Below are positions 41,380-56,353 of a stretch of DNA of 64,000 bases, one piece after another. A program made the position numbers and the translations under genes. Each line of letters begins with the position of its first letter. Position 1 is the stretch's first letter. Origin of the DNA: Apis mellifera (Eukaryota > Arthropoda > Insecta > Hymenoptera > Apidae); the NCBI RefSeq assembly GCF_003254395.2, contig NC_037639.1:2832501-2896500 (forward strand), given 5' to 3'. The notes under the pieces were generated by a model, which worked only from the letters and a program-made list of their open reading frames with translations, had not been told where the DNA came from and ran no database searches.

Positions 41380-41850
41380 TGTAAGCTATTCAAGAATTTG
41401 TTGATGAAATAATTTGAAATGTAGTATGAGGAATAAGTAGAAGAATATTTGCCTAGCAATTTATATCATATTCTATCCAATAAAATTAATTGTTTTAATT
41501 TATATAATTTTCAAAATGAATACGCGCTTGATTAGATGCATTAGCGTTTTATTGTTTCATAATTTGAATTCCAATATTATTTTTTACGTTTATTCTATTA
41601 ACTGTGTATTTCTATTTTTACACTATTTGAATTGATAATTAATTTTTGTTTTAACAATCTTTCATTTTTACAAATTTAAATTTCGAAAATAATATTGTAA
41701 TTACTATAAACCACAATTATCAAGACCATACATACTAAATTTGAAATGAAAATCGAATAATATTGATTTAAAGGTGAAAGATGTTTATAGAGTTTTTGTA
41801 ACGAATGTTATGATTGACAAGCTCATTCCATGATAAGACATCGTTCAGTG
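41380..41850 (-). pseudogene. Decayed 5' coding sequence upstream of the second SUMO protease
   Basis: The minus strand still aligns with the start of parent exon 19109-20011 (for example AATATTGGAA(T/C)TCAAAT and AACGCTAATGC(A/G)TCTAAT, with parent positions near 19257-19295), but it holds stops in all useful frames. It marks where the copy lost its N-terminal coding capacity and may now serve as promoter or 5' UTR. Similarity fades by about 41.85 kb. Confidence 0.65.
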
Positions 41851-43104
41851 AATTTCAAATTATAATCGTGGGGAATTAAGATGTAGAAATTATCAAAGTA
41901 TCTGAATTAGAAAGAAGAGAATTGATATGGAAATTTTACAACTTTTACAAGTAAAGAAATTACTTAATCTTGCATTGTTAATAAAAGAAAATTAATGTTC
42001 CTTTAAATTATTAAATTGAAATATGTGAATGTGTAAAAGTCATCCAAAAAAAAAAAAGAAAATTAAATTTCTGAGAAGTAAATAGAATTGTTGAAGAAAT
42101 AAAAAAGATATAAGGTATGTTAATTTTGAAATTTTTAAACTATTTTTATAAAATACATTATAATATAATGATAATATAATGATAATGATATAATATAATA
42201 ATGATTAATGGAAGAAATAAAACATATATTAATAAGATTAATTTAAAAAATAGACGAAATTTTTGACAGATATAATTATTTATATGAAAATTATTTTGAT
42301 GCAAAAATACATTCAAAAATTGCATTACCGATTTACAAGTAAATAAATGATAAATTATCTATAAAATGTAAATATTTTATTTACATTAAAAAATAGTTTT
42401 AATAAACTAATTCTCTTCATTGGAATCAATTCTTTTTGAATCAAACATATTTCTTTGTACAGATAATAATAAAAAATTCAAATTTAAATTCTAAGAAACA
42501 ATGAAAGTCTTGAATAAATATTTTCACGTCAGAAAAAGAGAAAAAGAAACACAAAAATTATATTTAATTGAAAAATTCGTAAATTATAAATAAATTATAA
42601 AACATTCTTCTATCAAAAAATGATAAGTATAAATATATTAATATTTTAAAATTTTTTTAAAATTTCATTAAATTCATATTTTTATTATCATTAAAGAGAC
42701 GAATAATATAAGAAAACGTAAATTTATAGTCTTCTTCTCATAACCTATTAAAAATTCGCATAAAATGTTTAAGTATACCCAATTGTTTTCACCTTTCGTT
42801 GTATTCTCAATGAAACCATAAATTCCTTTGTTATTCCAATTTTTCTCTTTTTTATTCCATTGAAAAGTTTCTTTACGACCTTACATCACTGCAATTCTTT
42901 TATCTTAATAAATCTTGTGGCTTAAATAAAAATAACAAACTTTTTGCGATTCAAGAAAATTTCTATGAATAAACGTTCAAATATTTAATCTACATTGTAA
43001 GTATTCGATATTCTACATTGTAGTCTTTATATAATACATCGAATCATAGAAATCTTTATTCCAAATATTCATAAATATTTGTTCTATTTTTACGCTGATT
43101 TCAG

Positions 43105-43282
43105 CTTTTGATTATTCGGGTAACTACTTCAATCACGCCTCCTTGAAGTACGGATGTTTGAGAACTTCCTTCATGGAGCACATGATAGACTATTGGATGC
43201 CTGATCGACAGCCTCTTTACGAGCTTACAACCTATCGTTTATTCAATGCAATGTGAAACAGCATAAGGAGAGAACAGTTTAA
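43105..43282 (+). pseudogene. Relic of the aquaporin last exon
   Basis: After an acceptor tttcag the sequence matches the aquaporin exon 34089-34285 along its length: FDYSGNYFNHASLKYGC against FDYSGGYFNPALATSLKYGC. Nine bases are deleted so that NPA becomes NHA. A further deletion of about 10 nt near 43195-43215 breaks the frame, and TGA occurs at 43253-43255. Intron sequence before it (about 42945-43100) and 3' UTR after it also match the aquaporin gene. No upstream aquaporin exons were found nearby. It is a decayed partial duplicate on the same strand as the intact gene. Confidence 0.88.
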
Positions 43283-44005
43283 ATCACTGGCAAAGATACA
43301 CCAGGTCGTTGCTCGAGCTTGTTAGTTTTATGTTCGTTTATTTAACTTACTCGGTGTGTTCATGTTATCACTTTACAGAGTATATTTATAATGTTTCAGA
43401 TTGCTTCGAAGGGCACAAAAAATGCACAAAAAAATCTTTTAGAGTGATAATTTTGACACAATGATTTGAAATTAACGGTATGTATAGTTATATCGAAATT
43501 ATGATACATATAATGATTTACAATTGAAAAATAGTAAAAATTATTTTGAATAATTTGGTGTTCTGTAATTGTAATTAAATGTTTCAAGATTATTACTTTT
43601 AGATTCTTAGAAATTTATTGAAATGTGATTTCATAAAAGTTTACAATTGTAGATAAAATTTATTTGTAGTAACAAGAAATATTCTAAATTTTGATTAATT
43701 TTAAATATTAGATATTAAATGTTCGTATAAATCTTCTACACAATATACTTTTTCCGAAAATTTTAAATATGTAATTCGTATAAAGAAGTATCAAACGAAT
43801 TATACATGTATATGTGTAAAGATTCATAAAAAATGATTAAAAATGTCGTATGGAGCAGTATATAAATAATACAGATAAAAAATAATCACATAATATCTAA
43901 AAACAATAAGATAAAAAGTAAGATCAAGTAAATATTTAATGAAAATATGTTTTTAAATTAATTTTTAGGTAGAAAGAAAAACTCGATTTCATAATTATAG
44001 ATAAT

Positions 44006-47000
44006 TTAGACAAAAAATTCTGTCTTAGACGACAAGTCCAAGTGTATTACTTCGTTCTTGTACATTTCGATAGTCTGTAATAAAAATATATTCTTATATA
44101 TACTATATTCAAGCTAAATAATTTGAAAATATTATTGAAAAAGAAAACAAATTTAATATATTTTACAATTAATAATATTTAAACATTTAATATAGCAATT
44201 GATTGCAAGATATATTTTGTCTATCATTTTTTTTTCATATTGATAAAAAATTAAGAAGAAATTATTTTTTGAAATAAAATTATGAAATTTTACCAAGTCA
44301 ATATTGGTATCCAATTCTGCTACTTGTTTCTCGTGAATTTTTGTTAATTTTTCCTTCTCACGTCCTTGTTTGATCTGTACAGTTTTTCTTTCTTGCATGA
44401 ATTTTTTTGTATTCTGTTCCTTTTTTTCACGAAGTCGACGATCCTTGTCTCCCTTAGTCTTTAATGCTTTATCGTTCATTACTTCTTTGGCCGTTTCTAC
44501 GGATATTTTTGCTTGATTCGCGTTCATGTCTTTCATATCTCTGAAATTAGAAAATAATATTATTAAGTTTTTCGTTACATATTAAATAAAATACAGACCA
44601 ATATCATATAATAATAATTAATAAATATTAAGAAATAAATAACGAATAATAAAATTATAAATATATTACTTATCAAAAAGACTAAATTCACAAATTAATT
44701 AAGCATAAAATATTTAAAATTATAATATATAATTTTAATTTTACAACTTAAGTATTTGAAATTTAAGAATTTCATATCTCAAATATATTCTCAAAAAGTT
44801 TAGAAAATTAATTTAAACATGAACGAAAAAATATTTAAAAAAATTATTAAAATTAAATAAAATTAAAGATAGAGTCTTGCATACTTGTCGTGTTTCGCTT
44901 GTAACTGTTTAACTTGATTAGCTTGTACAATATCAATTAATCTTTTGAATTCGTCTCGACCAACTTCTGTATGACTTTTCAGCATTTCCCATTCTTCTTT
45001 CCGTTGTCGTTCTACCATGGCGGACCATTGCGCGGTTTGTTCACTTATAACTTTTTTTACGTTAGCGTCTTGGAGCAACGCATTTTTGCTATAAATTCAA
45101 GATTCATCATTATCAAATTGGATTAGATATCAATAATTAATAGTGGATATTAAGCGTGATAATTTTTAGTTAAAGAAATCCAAAGTTTACATACTCTTTT
45201 CCCTTCACCAATTTATCTATAGCACTGCAATGGTTTTTTTGCATCGTCTGTCGTTCCTTCAAATGTTTTTTCCTCATTGTATCCAACTCTTTTTGTTGCT
45301 TCTTACCGAATTTGTACGTTTTTTCTTTCTTCAGCGTTTCTATCGTAATCGGTTCTGGCTTGAATTCCTCTGAAGAATTATATAAGTGAAAAATTTTATG
45401 GAAAGATACATATCTAATAAAAATTATAACATATATTGTATAATATATATAATTAATATATATAATATATAATATTTAAAAGAATAAACAATTTTTCAAA
45501 ACTATTTTTAAATTGTTAATTAAACAAATGTCATTAATAAATAACGACAAATAATAGATTTTTAGATGTTGAATCTTGCAAGAATTATTTAGATAAGAAT
45601 TAATCAAGTTTTTATATTTCATCATAAATTTTTATATACCTTTTATATTTATATTTCATAATACTTGCTCACACAATTATCGTATAAAAATATTCTACTT
45701 TCGTAATAAAATATTTATATTTTTAATTTTCGATGAAATTTTTATAATTTTATAAATCGATAAAAACTTTGATAAATCTAAAATTATAAAAGAATAATTT
45801 AATTAATAGTTTACAATTATAAAAATTTATCTTGTAAAAGTTTTGAAACAATCGTTTTTCGTTTTAAATATAATTTATCAAAAAATATATTTATATACCC
45901 TTTTTAGCCTTCTCCTCTTCCTTCTTCTTCGCCTCTGCCTTCGCGTCGGTTTGCTCAATTCCTAATCCCTTCATAGTCTCTGCTTGTTTCTCTGCTCCCT
46001 TACTAAATGCACCCGGATCAGACAGAGCAGCCATGAAATCTGCAAGTCGAGAAAGCGTGCTCGAATCACAGTCATCGTGATATATTTCTATTTTTGTTCT
46101 TGCTCAAGGTATTACCTTCGAATCCATCGGGTACGTAAATCTTTAGCTCAATGTTGCAGAATAACATTGGCAGTGCCATGGGGAAATTCGCCTCGGTCTT
46201 CAACGAAATATGTCTATATCCGGCTTGAAGGCCGTCCAGCGGCAAAATACGTTGACCCAACAATTTCCCGCTCTCTTCGTATACACCTATCCGAACAATA
46301 AATGTCAAGTGAAGAAATCAAAATTATACGATTATTTTCTGATAATGGAAACAACTTGTTTCTTTAATCATTATTAAATTTAATATTAAAAAAATAGTAT
46401 ACGGTCTTTTGTTAGAAGAAAAAAATAAATGATATGAAATTTTTTTTTTATGTATTGCAAGATCATTATCCTAGAATAATAAAATTCTGAAAAAGATTCA
46501 TTCAGAAGAAAAGTATTAGAGAGGTAATATTTAATGAATGTTAATATTAAGAAAGGATACGAATGTAAAATTTCATATCAAAATTCTAAGAAAAGATTTA
46601 TTCAATGGAAAAGTGTTCAGAATAAAAATTGTTGAATTTAAAATATGATTAAATTAAATTTATAAAGTTAAATAATTTTTTGTAATAAAAATAAATTTTT
46701 TTATATTGTGTGCTATATTTAAATTAAAAAAAAATATCTAGATATTTTACTTTATATCTATTGCAACTTATTGGTTATAAATATTCCATAGCATAAATCT
46801 TATTAAAATTATTATGTATTGAATATTAAAATTACCAAATCTGAGTACAGCTAGATCGGGAAGTACAACTTTTCGAAATAGAAACGGTTCTTCGTTGTAA
46901 ACTGGATTCAAACCATTTCCAGGCACCATTCGAGTTCTAAATTCTTTCTTTATCGTGTCTGCTGGCAAACCGTACATATCCACTTCAACGTAAGTGCCTA

Positions 47001-50000
47001 CTTTTTTGTCAGACAAGAATTGTCCTGCTATAACCTGATATATAGAATATAGAATATAGTTTATTAATATATATATATATATATAATATTAATATTATAT
47101 ATATAATAATATAATATTAATATTACATATATAATAATATAATATTAATATTATATATAATATAATATTACCTATATATTATAATATATATTTAAATTAA
47201 TAATATTAATAATAGTAATAATAATTTATCATTTTTTTAATTATAAATTCTTTCTTACATTTATATAATATTAAAAATATTAAAAATAAAATTTAATTAT
47301 ATATGATTCAAATTTTTTGAAAAAATAATTAAATTAATAAAAATTTATAAAAGTTAACTAAAAGAAAATTTTACTATATTAATTTAATTAAATTTGTGAT
47401 AAAATAAAATAATAAATTATTTTATAAATTATATTATAACATAAATAAAAATATAATGTTTTAAAGAATTTTAAAGAAAATGAAAAATTAAGTAATTGCA
47501 TTTTCAGTAAATTATATGATTAATTATAAATAATAGAAAATAAATAATATTGATCGATAATAAAAAATAAAATTGATCGATATATATAATAATAAGATGT
47601 TCATGATCTTCTTATTGTTGTTAATATGTGATTATTTGTAATATTAATTTATAATAGAATTAAGTTTCTATTTGAAATTACTTGAACGGAACATTGGGCT
47701 GTAATAACTCCGTCTACGTCTTCTGAAAATGGATCGAAACTTCTATCCGGTCTCCTCATGAAATCAGGCTTCAATAAATATCCAGTTGTTGCATTATATT
47801 CGAATTTTCCTTGATTCAATTGCATAGGTAAATCGGGTGTTTGAAAATTTAAAGCTACCATTTGACAGCCTGCATTCCAGAATACCTAAGAAATATATAA
47901 ATGTTAGTATAATTTTTATTAACTATTAGATTCTTTGAAAAATTTATATTTGATGAAGATTAAAAAAAGAAAAATAAAAGATAGAAATTTTTAATATAAT
48001 AATTATTCTTTATATTTTCGATTTTTTTTTCATTTAGATATATTTTCTTTCGAGTTATAATATTTAAATTTATATATTAAATATTATATATATTTATATA
48101 TTAAATTTATTTTGTATTTTATTATATTTTGAATATTTTATTTATTTATATTTATTGTGTATTTTAAGAGATTATTTGTTTAACAATAATTCCTGTCAGT
48201 TGGATATTAAATATAATCAATTAAATAAAAAATATATAACGTATCAGTAGAAAAGATATTATTTTAAATCTTTAAAAAAATTAATAAAAACATCAAATCT
48301 CATATTTCAATAAGGTAATAATATATCGAATTGTCAATAATTTCCAATGCTTGATAATTTTATTTTTTGTATTTTTTATTTAATGCAAAATAATTTAAAT
48401 ACATTAAAATTATTTAAATAAAAAGAATATTAGATTTCAGAATATGAATCAAATATGAGTCATTCAAATATGAATCATTTCTATTTATCTATCTCATTAA
48501 AAATTTAAAATTATTGTTTGATTATCATTTATTTTAATCTTTGAAAAATTATTTTTTTGTAATAGAATATTCAAATATTATAAACCAATTATAGTTTGTA
48601 AACAATTTTTCTATAAAAAGCTACTATTACCAAATAAATGGTAATAATCGAATAAAATAAATAATCATGTGTATCATTAAAAATATATCATTTGATAAAA
48701 TATTTATTAATATAAAAATTTTATAAAAATTTTAATTTAAATTTTTTTAAATTTTACAATACACATTTCAAATAACACGATATAAATAATGACTCACTTG
48801 TGGCATGTAGTTTGACGAATCAGCCCTAGTACCTTTTGGATAGATTCGACTCATTTGACGTTTATTATAATTAACAAATTCTATGGCATTTGTTTTCAGG
48901 TAGTTGAGTGCTGCAGTCTCCGAAAACGAGGACATGTTATGATGGATATTCTTTTCTGCAATAATAATAACATTTTTTTCCTTTGATAGATATGTTCAAT
49001 TATTGAAATTATTATTTTATATATTATTAAATATTAATTGAAATTACATAATTATTAAAATATTTTTAATTCGCGATATCAAGAAGAAAAATATTTTTCA
49101 TTAATTTAATTTCAAAAAATTTAATATTATTTTAAATTTTAAATTTTAGTTTTGTCAATAATTTTTTGTTTTTAAAATTTTGTTTCAAATAAATTATTCA
49201 AGTCTATTATTACCTAAGTAAACATCAACGTTCTACTTTTAGAATATTTTCAAGAAAATTTATTTTTAAGCAACATTGAAATCTTGCTATTTTTAAAAAA
49301 TTTTTCTTGTTTTTTTATTTTATTTTTTTTCTATCTTTTTATTTAACAAAATCAATAACTATATATTGTAATGTAAAACAAGGTAAGATAATCTTTTTAT
49401 TAATTAATCGTTTTAATTTTCATTAAATCATTTCATTTTCTTTTATTAGATTTTATACATTAAATTTCTTTGTTGTGTTCTTTAGTTTATTTGAAATTTT
49501 AGAATAATATACCAACGAAATTGATTTTACTTCAAATTTTGTCGGATTTTTGTGTAAAATAATAAATTGTAATTTAATGTATTTATTATAATGCATTCAA
49601 TTACTTTTTGAATATTTGTAAATCTTTGTAAAATCTGTGTGAAAAACAATTCTTAACATTAACATTTTTGGATAAAATATATTTATATTTTATTCATTAA
49701 ATATATAATATTAAAATATTATATAGTTTATTCATCTATTTTATTTTATCAATCAAAAAATTTAAAACAATCAACTATATTACATATATAAAAATTAATA
49801 AAATTTTTTATTCTTATTCTATTATTTTCATCATATGATATTTATGATTATAGAAAATAAATATCAATAATGTCAACATTCTATATTAATATTTTGCAAA
49901 AAAAAAAATTAAAAAAGAAATGATTAATTTTATCTAATTATGATATAGATTCAAATTTGTATTCATGTATAAGAAATAAAAAAACTAATAATTTTTAATA

Positions 50001-53000
50001 AATTATTAAATGTAAATTTTAACATTACTTGCAAAATTGTTTTTTTTTATTATAAATAAATATATAATAATAATATTAGTATTAATATTATTATAAAAAA
50101 ATATCAGAATATAGAAACTTATTACAGAAATAAAAATAAATCATATTATATCTTAAGAATATTAATGAAAAAGAGCATAATAAATACAATAATAGAAAAT
50201 ACAGACAATGATAAAATGATAAAAAGCCAAACTTTGATAGCCAAACTTTAAAATTATTTTCTAAATATATTCATTTAATTAACAGTAAAAATAATTTTAC
50301 TTTTATACAATTTTTTATTTATTTTAACATGTTTTTGTTTTAATATTAAATTATAAAAGCATATATTAATTAAATCTCAGAAAATCATATATAAATAGGA
50401 ATATTTTAAATCTATTTTTTTTCAATACATTATATAGTTATACATCGTACAGTTATATTTAATTTATTCATAATATAAAAAAAATCATGTTTGAAATAAT
50501 ATGTTTTAAAAATTGTAAAAAATCGATTATAAATAAAATGCAAATATGTATGAAAATAAATAGAAAATAAATAGAATGATATATGTGATTATAATTTCTA
50601 ATTATAGATTGTTATTTAATATCTGTAGTATAATAATATATAAAAAAAAAATGTATGTATATGTGTATAATTGCTTTAAATTTTTGTTCAATATTATATA
50701 CCATACTTTATCAAAAGTATGAAATATAATGCTTCTATATGTTACTATGGAAAAAAGAAAATATATTTTACATACTTTCCGCAGTTTCAAAGCTTTGAAA
50801 TTTCACTGGCTGTGCATAATTAATCATAGAAGAAAGCCAAGGATGGCAGGCCATCGTGCTACCAGTATATTGAACTGGAGGTGCTTCTCCTTCAGCACCT
50901 CCTTCACCTGGTGGTGCGCCCTCGGCCGGCGCAGCTTCTTGCTGAAACGTTTGAAAGATATTTTCAAATAGAATGCATAAAGTGGTATAAAAAACGGTAT
51001 AGATAGAATCAATTAATAATGTATTATATATTCAATATATATGTATTGAAATTTGAAAGATTTAGAGTTCATGAACTTGAAAAATTTTTATTTTTTTTGT
51101 GAATTATATATAAATAATTTGTAATTTACGAGTATGAATTTAATTTTATTTAAGTAATAATAATTCAGTAACATAATAGCAATTACATAAAGATCACGAA
51201 AAAAACAAAATTTGCATTATTTTTGTCATTCTTTTTTACAAAATTTTTAAAACAAGTTTTTTAAACAAGAAATAAGTTTACTTCAAGACTTCTATAAGTT
51301 TTAAACAACTAGTCAGTCGAGTTTCTAAAACAAGTAAAATAAGCTCTTTTGCTATGCAATCTAGTTCTATTAAGAAAGTTATACATCTAATTAAAAATAT
51401 TCTCAGATTAAAGCAGTCTACAAGGAATTCACTGTGAATCTGTTTACAAAATTAATAAGAGTTGTTCTTCCTTAACTATCATATATAGGCAAATTGCATA
51501 GAGAAGAAGTATGAAATTGTAAAATCCTTTTAATAAAGTAAAAGACAAGGTATAAGATCATAAATTGTAATTAATATTGTAATTTAAAAAAAGACATGCG
51601 TTTTTTGAAATTTTTTTAGAGTAAAAATAATTTTATTATTTAATTTTATTTAAAAATCATTTTAAATATAAAATGTTAAATTCTTTAACAGAATTATAGA
51701 ATAAAATATATTAGCATTAAAATGTATATTTTTTAATAAATAAAAAAATTTAATTCGATTCTTATGTTAACATATTTAACAAATATTATTTGTCATTATT
51801 TGTCACTGAGTTATTTTTTTCTGTATAATTATTTCAATAATATAAATATCATTAATTTTATTTTAATTCAATGTATTATTTAATAATATATTCAATATTA
51901 GTAACATAATAACGTAACAATATTCCTTCCCTCAAGCTATATCTTTTTTATAAGTTTTCAACAAAGCAATTTTTTCGAAAGTTATTTTTTATCAAAGCTT
52001 AACCAGAAAATTAATTACACTGAAAAATAAAAGTAAACCGCAGCTCGTTATATTCTTCCACAACCTGTACACGAAAACTATTTAAAAGAAAAATTATTCG
52101 TGGCAATAGAAATTAAAAAAAATCGAAAGAATTTTCTATTTATCCTAATAAGCATATTAGCAAATCTAAAAAAAATCATTTTTTAGAATAATTCAATTTA
52201 CGTCGATTTAAAATTTTAAAATTAATCTTATTTTATGTTAATTAAAATCTCAAAAACTAAGAATTATTAATTATATCAATTATGAATATTTATACAGCAT
52301 CCAATATTTTGAGATGTATGATCCCAATTATACAGAAATAGATTATTTTTGTTAACAAATTTTTATATTATTTTATATTAACTATGATTTTTTCCATCTT
52401 ATTCTATCTCTAAAGTATAATCCAATAATCTATATTATATTATATTATAAATATAATATATATTATATTTTAATGTATATTATTATAATATATTATAAAT
52501 ATATTTAATCAATAATTTGACATCATCGAAATATGAAAATTTCATTATATTAATATTATAATATTATAAATATTAATCATTCTTATATTATTTATTTATA
52601 ATAAATTCATACTCTAAGAAAAAAATAAGAAAAATTTTTTATCTATAAAAATTAGTATCAACATTAAGAATCATTTATAAGATTACCATTGATTATTGTT
52701 CATACTATTGTATTATATATTTAATTAAATTATTCACATTCTAGAAAAAGATAAGAAAGATTTCTATATCTATAGTTTACAAAGAGTTCATAAATCTATT
52801 TATCGATAATTTTCATATTTCTATTATCAATCGTATTATATTTAAACTACTCATCAAATTAGAAAGATTTCTAGAAAAATATTTATCAAGCTCTAAATAA
52901 TAAATATTATCATATTGTCAACCTTTGGAGGTTCAGCAGGAGGTGCAGCAGGTGCGCTGGCATCCTCGACAACTTCATCCTTCGCCTCGAATTGCCCAGA

Positions 53001-56000
53001 GCGGAATAACTCGAGCTCGACCTTCTCTACCTCTGGCTTCAATCTTTTATTCTTGATTAATATCTTTCGCTTGAGCGCGCTCGGAGGTGGTAGTGGATGC
53101 CCGGGTTCAAGCTACGCCATTTTATTTACGATTTACAAAATGAACGTATTTCTCGCGGGACATTCATCCACGCGATAAGCACACTCCTCATTTTTTCATT
53201 TGATCTGTTCACGTTGGATTCGGTGAACTCATATTTTTTAACGGTACTGTTAAAAATTTACAAAATTCCCCCTAGCATCACCCTCGTATTGGGAGCAAAA
53301 CACGAGTTGCACGGAATACGGGCAAAAATGAAATATTTTTACGAATTGCTATTTTTAACGTCGATACATTTTTAAATAAATATCTTCTTATTTGATTTTT
53401 TAATAGTAATTAATAATTTTTTATTGATTATTCTTATTGTTCTTTAAAATAGATTTAAGTATTATTTAAATAAAATATTCGAAAAAATGATCATTGAAAA
53501 ATAATTATAGTCTTGTTTATTAAACAATCAATTTGAAAAAAATATGAATAATTTAAATTTTTCTAATTTAATTATTATTTGTATTTATATTTCGTTATGA
53601 TATAGTTCGATTTTTTTTTTAAATTATAACAAAATTCACACACATGATAGCAACCATATTAAATCTTTTGTTTATCAAGATTCAATGAAAGAGAAAGTAG
53701 CACATACCGGATAATCTGGCAAAGCTTCCTTCAACAGCAGATCACCAAATATTTCATCGCAGTATTTTGCTAACTTATATTGCTGTTTCAGACAACAATG
53801 ATTTTCGAAACTTAGAATTATAGGATATTCCGAAGTGACGAATGCTGTGTCTCTTATAGCGTATATCACATCTTTGAACAGGATATCAGTACACATGGCT
53901 TTGCCGTGAGTTATGATGGGTTCTTCATCTTCCCCTTTTCCATCCCAGCAATCGAGCTCTACACATCTGGTGGATCATTTTATTAACTTTCTTCAAATTA
54001 TTTTTTAATAAATTTATTAATCAATACAATAATATATTAGCATTTTTTATAATCTCAATATTTACTCATTTTATTATATTGTTGGTATAATAACGATATA
54101 ATATTTACAAACTTTCATTTAGATATTTAAATATAGAAAGTTTTAATAAATTTATGAGCCACTTTCGAAAGCTCTAGATTCTAGAGATAAAAATATCGAA
54201 ATTCATTTATTAATATAATTTAATAATAAATTTAATATATTATTTATTATATAATTTAAGTTATTTTATTGTAATAGCAATTAATTTATTAATAATTTAT
54301 TAATTAAGTTATTAGTTAATTTTATATTGGATGAAGATTGGCAAAGACAGATAATGTGACAGAAATAGAATTATCTTGCTAATGCAGATTTAAATTATTT
54401 GTAAATTAATAAATAATCCTCAACCGAATTTTTGTATATTAATTTTCATATTTGTTTTGATTTTTAGAATCATTTCTCTAAAGGATATTTCACAGAATAT
54501 ATTAACATATTAACATATTATAATATTATCCTGTGTATGATGTAACCAAATGATGAAAGATACACCAAAGACACGTGTGTCATTCGATGGACTAAAAGAA
54601 TATGTGTGTGCAAAATAATTTAATTTTTAAATAAAAATATCGATGTATATAAAATGTTTAATTATATAATTTTTATATATTTTTGATATTAAATCATTAT
54701 TAACGATCAATTTATAATAAAATCAAGTAAGTACAATTTTTTTGTAAATATAAAATAAAATAAAAAATATATAATACTTTAGTTCAATTTTAATTTTAAT
54801 TAATAAAATAATATAATTTAAATTATAATTATAATTGAAGAAAAATTTATGCGCAGTATGAAAATTTAAATTGTACTAAATTATTAATAAATAATAATCA
54901 TATGCGCAATATGAAAATTTAAATTGGACTAAATTATTAATAAATAATAATCATATGTACATACCTGCAGCCTGCTAATAATACTTGTCTATACATCTCA
55001 ACAGTACTCTTACCACCGATTTGTCTGCCACTTAGATAAGTATTATGACTGGAATTAATATAATAATGAGCAAGGGGTTGATCCATGTCCATCCATTCTT
55101 CCAATTTGTCCAAAAACACGGGTGCGTTTTCGTCCGACATTAAATAACGAATGAATCCTTCTTTGGTTAAAGATTCTATATATAAAATATATTTTTATAT
55201 ATAGGTTTGTTTATTTATTTGTTTCTTTATTTTTAATATAATAAATAAGTATTAATGAAAACAAATAAGAATAATTAAAAAGGTCAGAAGAAATATAACA
55301 CAAATGATAATATTTTCAGACTACTGACTTTCAAACTCAGAAAGTTAAAGATTGAATTTAATTTATAAAAAATTAATCTATAAAAGAAAACTAATCATAA
55401 AAGAAAACATGAAAAAAGTTTGTTGTTTTAATTATTAGAAGATATTGTATATGTAAATATATTTAAATATCAATAATATCTATTAAATAATTATTATAAT
55501 TATTAGAAGATATTGTATATGTAAATATATTTAAATATAAATAATATCTATCATTTATTTAAAAAAAAAATTATACTATTCTTTCATAGAGATATTAAAA
55601 AAATTATAATAAATGGTTTTTTTAAAATCGATCTTCCAAAAAAATTTCACGAATATATTAACACAATATATTTGATAAAATTAAAAAAAAAAAGAATAGC
55701 AATATAAAAATAATTCCATAATTTTTAAATATAATCTATCTCTGTTTAAAAATAAACTCACTGTTAGATTTTGCTTTCTCATCTTCTTCATAATCATTGA
55801 TTATTTCCGTGCATCGTTTCTCATCATAAAGAGGATATAAAATTTCGTTCAGTCTAGGATCTCTTTGTTTTTCGTTCATAAATTGCACTAATTGTCCTAG
55901 ACTGATCGTATCCGATTTTCCTTTTGTTCTGAAAGATAGCATTTGTAGCCACTATAATCATTATTCAGAAAGATTTATGATTCACAACGCAATTCACAAC

Positions 56001-56283
56001 GATGCAATTATTACTTACATCGATTGGAATAATTCTTCGATATCGTTTCGAGGACATATTTTGAAGTATAAATTTTTAAATTTCTCAAACGTAAAATCCT
56101 TAGGCTCAATTTTATCGCTCTAAAAATAACAATATTTAATTATGTAATTACTTTTCTTAACTTTTCTCGTACATTTAATATTTCATTGCTATTTTTTTTT
56201 ATTAGTTTTCTGACATTTTCATCATGGATTAATTCTGATCTTTTTATTGCATATAAATATATAATTAATTTTAAAACTACTTG

Positions 56284-56353
<70 letters not shown>

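Noticed and set aside
45984..46301. 105-codon plus-strand open frame
   Set aside because: It overlaps two minus-strand norpA exons with clear PLC-beta homology and looks non-biological (Arg/Ser-rich antisense).
50729..51012. Open frames on both strands with Arg/Trp-rich translation
   Set aside because: They are shadows of norpA exon 50776-50941; the correct frame gives the X-Y linker and the HPWLSSMINY block.
52915..53375. Two plus-strand open frames, one Gly/Ser/Ala-rich
   Set aside because: They are antisense to norpA exon 52923-53111, whose Pro/Ala/Glu linker produces a Gly/Ser-looking reverse frame.
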